Source: Sorangium cellulosum (GTDB lineage: Bacteria > Myxococcota_A > Polyangia > Polyangiales > Polyangiaceae). From it: a DNA stretch of 39,226 nt. The DNA lies in assembly GCF_001589285.1 (NCBI RefSeq), contig NZ_JEMA01000383.1:1-39226 (forward strand), in the 5' to 3' direction. How positions within the stretch are numbered: the stretch's first letter is position 1; the number at the start of each line of letters is the position of its first letter. This document shows, in pieces, positions 1 through 7,911 of the stretch. Position numbers and translations under genes: made by a program. A model generated the notes under the pieces. That model worked only from the letters and a program-made list of their open reading frames with translations, was not told the DNA's origin and did not search any database.

Positions 1-33
1 GGGGATACGCCGCCGCGCGCCCGCCGCTAGCTG

Positions 34-1764
34 TCAGTCCTCTGCGCCACCGCCGACCCCGGCGCCGCCCGCGCCACCGTCGCCCGGGGCTCCACCGCCC
101 GCACCGGCGCCCCCGGCTCCGCCTTCGCCCGGGTCTCCGCCGGCGCCGCCGACACCGACGCCGCCCGGGTCTCGGCCGCCGGCACCGGCGCCGCCCGCGC
201 CGACTCCGACCCAGCCGCAGTCCTGGGGATAGCCGCACCAGCCGCCGCAATCGACAAGGGGGGGCATGCAGAGCTGCGGCTGCTCGCGGTTCATCTCCAG
301 CTCCACCGGCAGGACCTCGAGGTGCTCGGTGATCCAGGCATCCAGCAGCTCGTAGCGGTCCTCATCGCCCGGGCGGAGCATGCCCTCGTCCGACAGCTGC
401 TCGTAGATCTCCTTCAGCACCCCATTCGGGTCCACCGCGCCGAAGTCCTCGATCACGCCCTCGCACGCCGCGATCGTGTCGGCCCAGCAGGCCGGGTCGC
501 TCTGGCATCCGCGCGCCAGCGAGTTCGAGCCGGGCAGCGGGACCTGCGGATACCAGCTCTGCCCCAGGCTGATGTCGACCGAGTACGGCAGGTACTGGAA
601 CAGGCCGTCGGCCCGCTCGACCAGCACGACGTTGTTGCTGTTGTGGAGCGCGTCGTCTCCGGTGCCGAGCGCCCACGACAGGCACTGAAAGCGGTGGAAG
701 GCGGGCCAGTCGATCCAGTCCGCGAGCGCCGCCTTGAAGCCCTCGCCGTGCGGCGTCGCGATGATCGCCTCCTCGAGCTCCTTGGCGCGGGTGTTGTCGC
801 ACTCCTTGAGCTGGCAATTCCCTGGATCGTCGAAGACGCTGACGCCCATCGGGACCACGTCGATCGGGCGCGGGATCCCGCCCCCCGGCATGTTGCCGGC
901 GAAATCTCCGACGAACTCCCACATGTTGGCGCAGCCGCCGCCGAGCTTGCTCTCGCTGCGCTGGCAGAACGCCTTCTTGTAACGCTCGACAACGATGTAG
1001 GGAATGGACACCTCCGCGCCCCAGACGTTGCTCGATACCCAGGCGTAGCTGGCCAGGGGGGCCGGATAACCGAGGCGAGCATAGAGCTCGAGCGTGAGGC
1101 GCTCGCGGAAGATGCTGCCGACCTGGCCGTTGTTGAAGCGCACGTGCTCGAAGCCGCCGAGCCGCTGCTTCTCGACGAACTCGTCCGCGTCGATGTTGAG
1201 GTTGGGGATGGAGCGCTTCGTCCACGGCCGATGCGTCGACTGCCCGACGACCCCCACCTGGACCTTGCCGTAGTCGGCCGTCTTGCCCTCGGGGCCGGCC
1301 GTCGTCACCCACAGATGATCCACGTAGGTGGCGTCCTCCCCGGTCGGTGAGTAGATGTCTCCGAAGTCTCGTATGGGGATCCCGACGCCGCCGTTCCCTT
1401 CGTTCATCATCTCGAGCTGCTCTTCCGAGACAGCGAACCAGTAGCGGTTCCCGACGGTGCCGAAGACGTCGAGCGCGAGCTCGGCCACCTCGGTGTCCGC
1501 AACGGGCGCTCCCGGGTACGCCTCTCCGGGCGCGCCGCCGTCCCCGCCGGTGCCGCCGTCTCCGCCGGTCCCTCCGGGCTCGCCGGCGCCGCCGGCGCCG
1601 CCGTCCCCGATCGTGTAATAGTAGTTATAGTGGTTGTCCGGCGCGTCGGCGCAGCCCGCCAGGAAGGCGGTAGACGGGACGGCGAGGAGGGCGAGCAGGG
1701 AGACCGCTCGCGTGCGGGACGACCAGGGACGAACAGAACGAGGAGACGGTAGCTGATTGGACAT
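34..1764 (-). CDS. CotH-like kinase-fold lipoprotein with Gly-rich tails
   Basis: Predicted 576-aa secreted lipoprotein. The ATG at 1764 gives a basic N-terminus, a hydrophobic stretch and the lipobox FLAGC (Cys38); an upstream in-frame ATG at 1818 would bury the signal, so 1764 was chosen, with GGAAAGG just upstream. After a Gly/Ala linker (about 50-75) comes a CotH-family domain: the segments around GSIFRERLTLELYARLGYPA and later GTGDDALHNSNN followed by YLPYSVDISLG match the CotH pattern of a helper helix, an H/D-x-N-N motif and a D-x-D-like metal motif. CotH proteins are atypical kinases of spore coats and surface proteins. Here one Asp of the usual DxD is replaced (SVDIS), so activity is uncertain. 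The last ~60 residues are Gly/Ala/Pro low complexity behind a short Cys cluster. Substrate unknown; it is monocistronic on the minus strand. Confidence 0.75.
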   Translation of the reverse strand: MSNQLPSPRSVRPWSSRTRAVSLLALLAVPSTAFLAGCADAPDNHYNYYYTIGDGGAGGAGEPGGTGGDGGTGGDGGAPGEAYPGAPVADTEVAELALDVFGTVGNRYWFAVSEEQLEMMNEGNGGVGIPIRDFGDIYSPTGEDATYVDHLWVTTAGPEGKTADYGKVQVGVVGQSTHRPWTKRSIPNLNIDADEFVEKQRLGGFEHVRFNNGQVGSIFRERLTLELYARLGYPAPLASYAWVSSNVWGAEVSIPYIVVERYKKAFCQRSESKLGGGCANMWEFVGDFAGNMPGGGIPRPIDVVPMGVSVFDDPGNCQLKECDNTRAKELEEAIIATPHGEGFKAALADWIDWPAFHRFQCLSWALGTGDDALHNSNNVVLVERADGLFQYLPYSVDISLGQSWYPQVPLPGSNSLARGCQSDPACWADTIAACEGVIEDFGAVDPNGVLKEIYEQLSDEGMLRPGDEDRYELLDAWITEHLEVLPVELEMNREQPQLCMPPLVDCGGWCGYPQDCGWVGVGAGGAGAGGRDPGGVGVGGAGGDPGEGGAGGAGAGGGAPGDGGAGGAGVGGGAED

Positions 1765-2075
1765 GCGCGTGACCTTTCCGCGATACGCCCACTGCAATAA
1801 GCGTACCGTCCACGTCAAAAATGTAAACCGCCCTGGCGCCGATGCCCTGGAGCCCGATCCGCCGTGCAGGCCCGGTGAAGTCGTGAGGAGCTCACCGCCT
1901 TCGCCCCCCGGAGGGGGGACTCGCGGTCGGCGCCCGTCATGACACGGGGATCAGAGCCTGGCACAGGCTCCTGGAATCCGCGTCGTCTGTGCCAGCGTGG
2001 AGGCGGCGTCACCCTCCGCCGAGCCGCGGAGCGCGTGTTTGCGGCGTCCGGCGTCGCCGGTGGGACGCGGGCGGA
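1765..2075. other. Intergenic region, tail-to-head, with small hairpins
   Basis: 311 bases between the CotH-like gene (start 1764) and the end of the AraC gene (2076); both are on the minus strand. It must hold the CotH promoter and the AraC 3' end. Perfect inverted repeats are GAGCCTG-GCA-CAGGCTC at 1954-1970, GTGAG-GAG-CTCAC at 1883-1895 and CCCCCC-GGA-GGGGGG at 1904-1918. The first lies about 105 nt past the AraC stop and could act in 3' end formation, but no U-tract follows. No gene is seen. Confidence 0.4.
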
Positions 2076-2984
2076 CTACATGTCCTGGACCACCGCTGCC
2101 GCCTGCTTCAGCGCGCGGGCGTCGCGCAGCGGCGAGTTGCCGAACATGCGGGAATACTCGCGGCTGAACTGCGAGGCGCTCGCGTAGCCGACGCGGAACG
2201 CCGAGGCCTCTGCGCCCACGCCCTCTTCGACCATCAGGCGGCGCGCCTCGAGCAGGCGCAGGCGCTTCTGGTACTGGAGCGGGCTCATCGCGGTGGCCTC
2301 CTTGAACCGCTTGAAGAACGCCGCCCGGCTCATCCCCGCGGCGCGCGCGAGCGCGGCGATATCGACGTCCTCGTCGAGCGATGTCTGCAGGTGATAGACC
2401 GCCTCGGCGATGCGGTGCGCCTGGCTGCCCGCGCGCACGAGCTGGCGGATCGCCGGGCCGTCGGGGCCTTTCAGCAGGTGAAAGATCAGCTCCTTCCTCA
2501 CGAGCGGCGCGAGCACTGTCGCGTCGTCGGGCGTCACGAGCAGCGCGCCCAGCCGGATCGCGGCGTCGAGCATGCGGTCGCTCGCCTTGCCGATGAAGAT
2601 CGCGCGCCCCGGGTGATCGATGTCGTCCGGCCGCGCGCTGTCGAGCTGCGCCGCGACCTCGCGCAGCGCGGCCGCATCGAAGTCCATCTTCAGGCACAGA
2701 AGCGGCTGCGCCGGCGACACGCCCGCGACCCGGCTCGTCACCGGCAGGTCGATCGGGCTGACGATGTAGTGCGGCTCGCGCTCGCGATAGACCTGCCCCT
2801 CGAGCAGGATCTCCTTCGTGCCCTGTACGACGATGCAGAACGAAGCGCGCCAGTGCCGCTTCGCGCGTTGCTGAGGGCGAGATACTTTGATGCAAGAAAT
2901 TCCGGGCACCGGCGAGGCGTGCACGCCGTCGCCGGGGCACCATCGCGCGATGATTTCCTTCAACGGGTCGCGCCCGGGGATCAC
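2076..2984 (-). CDS. AraC family transcriptional regulator
   Basis: 302-aa cytoplasmic DNA-binding protein. The N-terminal part (about 20-185) fits the AraC_N type ligand/oligomerisation domain: CIVVQGTKEILLEGQ followed by a beta-rich segment with HYIVSPIDLPV. The C-terminus (about 190-295) holds two helix-turn-helix units: DIAALARAAGMSRAAFFKRF and, after it, ASAFRVGYASASQFSREYSR, the second being the typical AraC signature. The start is GTG at 2984 with only a weak Shine-Dalgarno. It is transcribed divergently from the epimerase gene at 3115, and the 130-bp space between them carries a 19-bp tandem repeat, a common form for AraC operators. It probably controls that neighbour and possibly itself (inference). 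The inducer is not predictable. Confidence 0.9.
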   Translation of the reverse strand: MIPGRDPLKEIIARWCPGDGVHASPVPGISCIKVSRPQQRAKRHWRASFCIVVQGTKEILLEGQVYREREPHYIVSPIDLPVTSRVAGVSPAQPLLCLKMDFDAAALREVAAQLDSARPDDIDHPGRAIFIGKASDRMLDAAIRLGALLVTPDDATVLAPLVRKELIFHLLKGPDGPAIRQLVRAGSQAHRIAEAVYHLQTSLDEDVDIAALARAAGMSRAAFFKRFKEATAMSPLQYQKRLRLLEARRLMVEEGVGAEASAFRVGYASASQFSREYSRMFGNSPLRDARALKQAAAVVQDM

Positions 2985-3066
2985 GCCGGCAGCCTAGCCC
3001 CGCGTGGACGATCGGGCAAGAACTGGAGACGGCCGTGTATTTCGCGCGCGCCGCGCCGGTGCCATG

Positions 3067-3104
3067 GTGGATCGCGAACCAGGGAGTGGATCGCGAACCA
3101 AGGA
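3067..3104. promoter_or_regulatory. 19-bp tandem direct repeat, candidate AraC operator
   Basis: Two head-to-tail copies, 3067-3085 and 3086-3104, of GTGGATCGCGAACCAGGGA, differing at one base. The second copy runs into the Shine-Dalgarno (AGGAGAGG) of the epimerase gene at 3115. AraC proteins often bind tandem half-sites about two helical turns apart, and 19 bp is close to that. It could instead be a simple local duplication. Confidence 0.4.
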
Positions 3105-3114
3105 GAGGTTTTCC

Positions 3115-4002
3115 ATGCGTATCTTCCTCACGGGAGCCAGCGGCTTCATCGGCTCCGCCGTCGTCCCCGAGCTCGTCCGCGCCGGCCACCGCGTGCTCGG
3201 CCTCGCGCGCTCGGACGCGTCCGCCGAGAAGCTCGCCGCCGCCGGCGTCGACGTGCACCGCGGCTCGCTCACGGATCACGACAGCCTGCGCCGCGGCGCC
3301 GCCGCCTGCGACGGGGTGATCCACTGCGCGTTCTCCCACGACGACTTCAACGATTACGCCGGTAACTGCGAGAAGGACCGGGGCGCGATCGAGGCGATCG
3401 GCAGCGCGCTCGCGGGCTCCGGGCGCCCGCTCGTCATCACCTGCGGCAGCGCGCGCTTCACGCCGGGCCGCGTCCTCACCGAGGACGAGACGCCCGACGC
3501 GTCGACCGGTGGCCTGCGGGCCGCCTCCGAGCAGCTCGCCTTCTCGTTCGCGAGCCGCGGCGTGCGCGTGTCCGCGCTGCGGTTGCCGCCATCGGTCCAC
3601 GGCGACGGCGACCACGGGTTCGTCCCGATGCTGATCGAGATCGCGCGCAGGACAGGGCGCTCCGGGTACATCGGTGCCGGCGAGAACCGGTGGCCCGCTG
3701 TGCATCGGCTCGACGCCGCGCGGCTGTTCGTCCTCGCGCTCGAGAAGGCACCGGCCGGCGCGCGACTCCACGCGGTCGCCGACGAGGGCATCCCGACCCG
3801 CGACATCGCCGGCGTGATCGGTCGCAAGCTCGGCCTGCCGGTCGCGCCGGTCCCGAAGGAGCACTTCGGCTGGCTCGGCGCGTTCTTCGCGCTCGACACC
3901 CCCGCGTCGAGCGCGCTGACGCAGGCGCGGTTCGGCTGGAAGCCCGAGCAGGCGGGCCTGCTCGCCGACCTCGAGCACGGCACGTACTTCGAGCGCGCCT
4001 AG
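3115..4002 (+). CDS. Atypical/extended SDR, NAD(P)-dependent epimerase-like oxidoreductase
   Basis: 295-aa Rossmann-fold protein. The N-terminus has the nucleotide-binding motif TGASGFIGS (residues 6-14) directly after the first beta strand. The start ATG at 3115 is preceded by AGGAGAGG at good spacing; a longer frame begins at 3004 but adds an unrelated Arg-rich stretch. The C-terminal half carries the hallmark NRWPAVHRLDAARLF segment of a common epimerase-like SDR subfamily found next to AraC or TetR regulators. The usual catalytic YxxxK is not evident (the region reads GGLRAASEQLAF), as in other members of this atypical group, so the chemistry is unknown. It is divergent from the AraC gene and probably its regulatory target. 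Confidence 0.85.
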   Translation: MRIFLTGASGFIGSAVVPELVRAGHRVLGLARSDASAEKLAAAGVDVHRGSLTDHDSLRRGAAACDGVIHCAFSHDDFNDYAGNCEKDRGAIEAIGSALAGSGRPLVITCGSARFTPGRVLTEDETPDASTGGLRAASEQLAFSFASRGVRVSALRLPPSVHGDGDHGFVPMLIEIARRTGRSGYIGAGENRWPAVHRLDAARLFVLALEKAPAGARLHAVADEGIPTRDIAGVIGRKLGLPVAPVPKEHFGWLGAFFALDTPASSALTQARFGWKPEQAGLLADLEHGTYFERA

Positions 4003-4022
4003 GCCAGAGCGCCGATCACGTT

Positions 4023-4048
4023 GGAGCCCCGACGAAAATCAAGGCTCC
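4023..4048 (+). terminator. Weak hairpin downstream of the epimerase gene
   Basis: GGAGCC (4023-4028) and GGCTCC (4043-4048) form a 6-bp perfect stem with a 14-nt A-rich loop, 20 nt after the stop at 4002. There is no U-tract, so the role as terminator is tentative. The rest of 4003-4209 shows nothing else. Confidence 0.25.
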
Positions 4049-4209
4049 GTTCCGATCGCGCTGCCGCTCACGCCGCTGCAGCTACCGTTCGTCGCGGCGA
4101 TCGCCCCGCCCGGCCCATGGCGAGGGCGCGCGCCGCGCGCCGATGTCACGGGTTGGGCGTCGCCCCCCACGGCGGCGCGCACGGAGCGCCCGCGGCGAGG
4201 GGCATGGAG

Positions 4210-5118
4210 ATGCACGTCGTGAAGAACAAGCAGAGGAGTCTCCGGTTCTGGACAGGATGCTCGCGCGCTGCCGCGCTTGGCGCGCTCACCCTTCTCGGGT
4301 TGCAGCCCGCCTGCGGCGACGGCGGCGACGCGAGCGGCGCAGGCGCGGCGAGCGGCACCAGCGTCGGCACGGCGGGTGGCGGCGGAGGCGGCTCGGGCGG
4401 TTCAGGCGGGTCGGCGGGACAGGGAGGTGGCGCGCCCGCCTCAGCGCCGAACCCCCTGGCGGCGCCGCTTGTCGACGCGCTGACGCGAGCGCTGTCCGAC
4501 GGCGACGAAGCGACGCTGGCGGCGCACCTCGGGCCGAAGGCGTTCTACGTCGACGCGCGGGGGCGGAGCGACGCGGCCGACGCGCTCCGGGCGCTGCTCG
4601 ACGGCGGGCCCTGGATCATCGAATCCAGGGTCGACTCACACAACGACGTGTTTCGCGTGCAGGTGCGGCGAAACGACGAGGTGAGCGTGCTCTTCGGCGC
4701 CGTCGGGGGGGAGGGGCTGGCCTCCTGGCTCGCGCTCGCCGCGCCGCCGCCCTCCGATCCGGCGTCGACATCGCCGGTGATCCGTGCGTACCAGCAGGCG
4801 TGGATGGCAGGGGAGGAGGGGCGCGCGGCGCTCATCGAGCAGTGCTGGGCGGACGGCGCGCGCTACGTCGATCCGACAGCCGACGTCACGGGGCGGCCCG
4901 GCCTCGACGGAACCATCGCGGCGTTCCAGTCGGCTTTACCGGATGCGACCCTCGTACCGGCCAGCGGGGCGCTCGAGGCGCACGGCCTCGTGCACTTTCT
5001 CTGGCGCATCGAGGGCGCTGGCATGCCCCCGCTCGACGGGATGGATGTGGGCTTCGTCGACGAAGCGGGCGCTCTGACGTTGATTGCAGGGTTCTTCGGC
5101 CCTCTCTCGCCGCCTTGA
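4210..5118 (+). CDS. Exported protein with two NTF2/SnoaL-like domains
   Basis: 302-aa predicted secreted or lipid-anchored protein. ATG 4210 is favoured over ATG 4204 because GAGGGG ends 7 nt upstream. A basic N-terminus and hydrophobic core end in LQPAC, a poor lipobox, so lipidation is uncertain. A Gly/Ser linker (about 35-75) follows. Residues ~80-175 and ~190-300 each look like a cone-shaped NTF2/SnoaL fold: LVDALTRALSDGDEATLAAH begins the first, and YQQAWMAGEEGRAALIEQCW followed by ARYVDPTADVTGRPGL begins the second, ending in FVDEAGALTLIAGFFG. The second is the better match (polyketide cyclase/SnoaL-like). No catalytic set can be assigned; it may bind a small ligand. It is convergent with the next gene (64 bp apart). 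Confidence 0.7.
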   Translation: MHVVKNKQRSLRFWTGCSRAAALGALTLLGLQPACGDGGDASGAGAASGTSVGTAGGGGGGSGGSGGSAGQGGGAPASAPNPLAAPLVDALTRALSDGDEATLAAHLGPKAFYVDARGRSDAADALRALLDGGPWIIESRVDSHNDVFRVQVRRNDEVSVLFGAVGGEGLASWLALAAPPPSDPASTSPVIRAYQQAWMAGEEGRAALIEQCWADGARYVDPTADVTGRPGLDGTIAAFQSALPDATLVPASGALEAHGLVHFLWRIEGAGMPPLDGMDVGFVDEAGALTLIAGFFGPLSPP

Positions 5119-5182
5119 GCCCTGCGCGCCAGGGCCACGAGATCCGAGCTCTGCTGCCCGTCGAGCCAGCGGGTTGTCCTCG

Positions 5183-5905
5183 TCAGCGAGGGCTGCACTG
5201 CACGACGCAGATGGCCGAGGCGCCCTTCGCGCGCGCGCTCGCCTCGCACGAGCGCTTCGCTTGCTGCGACGCCATGAAGCGGTCTTTCCCGCCGCCGTTG
5301 CCGAACACCATCTGGTAGTTGCAGGCGCCCGCGAAGCCGCAGACGCGCACGGACGCGCTCGCCGTGCACCACCAGGACGCCCCGCCCGTCGCGCTTCCGC
5401 TGCTCGATCCCTCGGCCGCGGCGCCGTCGCCCGGGGAGGTCCGCCGCCCGCCCGTCGCGGCGGCGGGCGCCTCGCGGGCCTCGTCGTCGCTGTCGGGCGC
5501 CAGGGCAGCGCCCGCAGCGCGGTCGCCGCTGGACGGGTCAGCGGCCGCCACCTCGTCGCCCTCCAGGTCGGGGCGAAGCGGGGTGTTCGTCTGCAGGGGA
5601 GGGGGCGCGGGTGAGGCGCCGTTCACCGTCTTCACGCCGGAAGGCTCGCTCTCCTCGGCCTCGACGGCGGCGTGCTCCGGCGTCGCGCTCGTCATCATGT
5701 AGGCCACGCCGCCGAGCACGACGAGGGCGCCCACGCCGAGCGCGAACATCCCGCCCACGACGGCGAGCACGATCACGAGCGGCGACACGCCCGGCTTCGG
5801 GCGCTGCGGAGGGGGCGGCGGCGGAGGGTAGTAGTGAGGCGGCGGCTGCTGAGGAGTGTGAGGCGGTGGCTGGGGACGGTACTGAGGATGCCCGGGACCG
5901 AACAT
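5183..5905 (-). CDS. Single-pass membrane protein, Pro-rich tail and six-Cys external domain
   Basis: 240-aa protein of unknown function. The ATG at 5905 (MFGPGHPQYR) begins a proline-rich cytoplasmic tail (residues 1-39), followed by one transmembrane helix (about 41-70, VIVLAVVGGMFALGVGALVV), an acidic Ala/Pro-rich spacer (75-175) and a compact C-terminal domain (about 177-240) with six cysteines: WWC, VCG, ACN, SCE, ICV and QCS. The even Cys number and external placement suggest three disulfides. The domain resembles no family I can name with confidence. It lies 202 bp downstream of the PAAR-like/S41 gene on the same strand, so it is a positional candidate for an effector-linked membrane protein such as an immunity protein. 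A GC hairpin lies between the two genes, and an independent role is just as possible. Confidence 0.65.
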   Translation of the reverse strand: MFGPGHPQYRPQPPPHTPQQPPPHYYPPPPPPPQRPKPGVSPLVIVLAVVGGMFALGVGALVVLGGVAYMMTSATPEHAAVEAEESEPSGVKTVNGASPAPPPLQTNTPLRPDLEGDEVAAADPSSGDRAAGAALAPDSDDEAREAPAAATGGRRTSPGDGAAAEGSSSGSATGGASWWCTASASVRVCGFAGACNYQMVFGNGGGKDRFMASQQAKRSCEASARAKGASAICVVQCSPR

Positions 5906-6019
5906 CCCGCAGTCGTAGCGCAGTTGCGCCTTCCGCGCTGCGTGAGACAATCGCCCACGCTGTCGGTGAATGCGTGATCCCGCAGCGAGCGAGATCGCCG
6001 GCTCACCGGGATGCGGCCA

Positions 6020-6037
6020 GCGCGCGGCGCCGCGCGC
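6020..6037. repeat. 18-bp GC palindrome between effector and downstream gene
   Basis: The perfect palindrome GCGCGCGGCGCCGCGCGC lies 71 nt past the stop of the PAAR-like/S41 gene. It could terminate the cassette transcript, but there is no U-tract and such palindromes arise easily at this GC content. Confidence 0.3.
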
Positions 6038-6107
6038 GCAGGGGAACCAGGGTGTCGGCGGAAGGCCCCTGTCGTGTAGCCCGTCTCCGCCGACGGCCAT
6101 CAACCCT

Positions 6108-7211
6108 TCAGCCGGGCGCCCCTGCCGACGCGCGGTGGCGCTCCGCGCTTCTCCTGGAGAAGAACGCCGCCAGCGACGGCTGCTCCCCGTCGGCAGCAAG
6201 CCCCTCGCTCTCCCCCAGCGCGACGTCCGGCCGCACCCCCGTCGCCTGGATCGACTCTCCGCCCGGCAGGAGCACCATGGCCGCCCCTGCGAGCACAGCG
6301 CGCCCGTCGTCGGGATCCGCCGCGACCTTCAGCGCCGTCCCCTTGCCGTAGGTGCGCTCCCCGGCGACGATCGCCCGCCCGTGCCACTGCAGGCAGCCGG
6401 CGAACAGCTCGGCCGCCGACGCCGTGCCGCGGTCCACCAGGATCCACAGCGGCGCGCGGCACGGATCCCGGTGGCTCGACCGGTACACTGTCTCGTCACC
6501 GTCCGCGTCGATCGCCCGCCCGAGGACGCTCCCCGGCTCCAGGAAATCGCCAGCGAGCTCCAGGAACGCCGTGAGCTCCCCGCCGGGGTTGTCGCGCAGA
6601 TCCAGGACGAGCGTCTCCAGCCCTTCCGCCTCGAGCGCCCTCACCGCCGTGTGGACCCGGGCCGGCACGTCCAGCGAGAAATGGCGAATGCGCACGTACC
6701 CGACCCCCGGCCCGATCCTGGCGCTATCGACGACGGGCGACGCGCTCCCGCACGGGTGGAGCGACGCGACGAGCGCGTCGAGATCGGCCAGGAGCGGCGC
6801 GCCGGCGGGCCGGTCGACCGCCTCGCTCCCCCCGTTGTAGGTGATGAAGACGTTGGTCACGCTCGGCAGCACCTGGATGCCGATGAAGCAGTTGAAGTTG
6901 TTGCCGACCCTCGGGCAGAGGAGCGATGTCGAGGGGAAGAAGTTGATGAAGACCCGCACGTTGCCGAAGACGTACCGCCCTTGCCCCATGAACGTCGGGT
7001 GCAGCGTGCCCAGCTGATCGCCCGCCGTCATGATCGCGAACGCGGCCATGTGCAGCGCGGCCATCATCGAGAACCACACGTTGAACGAGAAAGGGAAATT
7101 CATCCCGTTCGGGTGCATGTTCGGGAAGGGGAACAGCCCGAACACAGGAGACAGGCACACGTCCGGAAAACCGGCGCTCAGGCCGGCACCCTTGTTGTTC
7201 GCAGGGAGCAT
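6108..7211 (-). CDS. PAAR-like (DUF4150) domain fused to S41 serine peptidase, candidate T6SS effector
   Basis: 367-aa protein with no signal peptide. Residues ~1-125 are a DUF4150/Tox-PAAR-like domain: it starts ANNKGAGLSAGFPDVCLSPV and continues with the PFPNMHPNG motif typical of the family that caps T6SS spikes. Residues ~165-335 form an S41 (tail-specific/C-terminal processing) peptidase core: GVGYVRIRHF, LVLDLRDNPGGELTAF (201-216), RGTASAAELFAG with nucleophile Ser265, and GERTYGKGTA with general base Lys290. Both catalytic residues are present; the PDZ domain usual in CtpA-type enzymes is absent. The AGGAGG for the ATG at 7211 overlaps the TAG of the DUF3540 gene, so the two are co-transcribed. 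Family knowledge says PAAR-like domains carry fused toxins; that this peptidase is the delivered payload is inference. It may instead process a partner during loading. Confidence 0.88.
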   Translation of the reverse strand: MLPANNKGAGLSAGFPDVCLSPVFGLFPFPNMHPNGMNFPFSFNVWFSMMAALHMAAFAIMTAGDQLGTLHPTFMGQGRYVFGNVRVFINFFPSTSLLCPRVGNNFNCFIGIQVLPSVTNVFITYNGGSEAVDRPAGAPLLADLDALVASLHPCGSASPVVDSARIGPGVGYVRIRHFSLDVPARVHTAVRALEAEGLETLVLDLRDNPGGELTAFLELAGDFLEPGSVLGRAIDADGDETVYRSSHRDPCRAPLWILVDRGTASAAELFAGCLQWHGRAIVAGERTYGKGTALKVAADPDDGRAVLAGAAMVLLPGGESIQATGVRPDVALGESEGLAADGEQPSLAAFFSRRSAERHRASAGAPG

Positions 7212-7223
7212 CGCGCTGGCCTC

Positions 7224-7901
7224 CTAGCCCAAGAGGATCTGCTTGCCGTTCACCGTGACCGTCTCCTCGGTCAGGATCGTGGCGTTCTTCGCCTTCGTGA
7301 ACGACGTCTTCTCCACGACCGTGTGCGACTCGCTCGCCTGCACGCTCAGGAGCGCGCTCACCCGCTGGTACACCGACGTGAACTTCTGGACCACGGCGTC
7401 GGCCACCATCCGGATCTTGCCCGCCTGCACGTCGAGCTCGGGCCCCCGGATCTCGACCCCCCGGTCTCCGGACAGCGAGAGCGCGCCCTCCCTGGCGTGT
7501 ACCGCCACGTCGCCCTGGAGCGACAGGACCGTCCGCCCCCGCCCGTGCAGCACGCCGATCGCGTAGTAGCTCTCCCCGCGGCCGATCACGAGCAGCGTGT
7601 CGCCGAGCGCAGGCTCGTACGGCAGCGCGAGCGCCATCGCGACGGCGACCGGCTGGCCGCCCGGCAGCTCCACGGCGACGGCGCCCGCTTCCAGCGCGGT
7701 GACGCGGGCCGGGCCCAGGTACTCCCCCGGCAGCGCCGCGACGTCGCCGGCCTGGCCCGCGCCGCCCGGCGCGGCGGCCCTCGCCAGGCCGATCTTGGGC
7801 ACGTCCGCGCCGCGCGCTCGCCTGTCGAGATCCTCGCCGCTCGGCGCGTCCACCCGCGCGGCGGCCCCGCCGTCGCTCTCCTTCATGGCTCCCATCGACA
7901 T
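7224..7901 (-). CDS. DUF3540 protein, small spike-like component
   Basis: 225-aa DUF3540 family protein. After a disordered start (1-55), residues ~58-125 read like a small beta barrel (YLGPARVTALEAGAVAVELP, then GDTLLVIGRGESYYAIGVL), followed by regular short beta repeats (LSLQGDVAVHAREGALSLSG) and the family's terminal VTVNGKQILLG. The barrel-plus-beta-helix order resembles the gp5-type OB-fold and helix of VgrG tips; that resemblance is my inference. DUF3540 genes commonly neighbour DUF2169, DUF4150 and pentapeptide genes. The ATG at 7901 has GAGGAGG upstream, overlapping the stop of the pentapeptide gene. It is translated directly before the PAAR-like/S41 gene, so it likely joins that tip complex. 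An ATG at 7895 is a weaker alternative start. Confidence 0.82.
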   Translation of the reverse strand: MSMGAMKESDGGAAARVDAPSGEDLDRRARGADVPKIGLARAAAPGGAGQAGDVAALPGEYLGPARVTALEAGAVAVELPGGQPVAVAMALALPYEPALGDTLLVIGRGESYYAIGVLHGRGRTVLSLQGDVAVHAREGALSLSGDRGVEIRGPELDVQAGKIRMVADAVVQKFTSVYQRVSALLSVQASESHTVVEKTSFTKAKNATILTEETVTVNGKQILLG

Positions 7902-7911
7902 GGCTCCTCCT

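Noticed and set aside
322..1350. Long plus-strand open frame opposite the CotH-like gene
   Set aside because: Arg/Ala/Val-rich shadow of a GC-rich gene; the minus-strand frame has a lipobox and family motifs.
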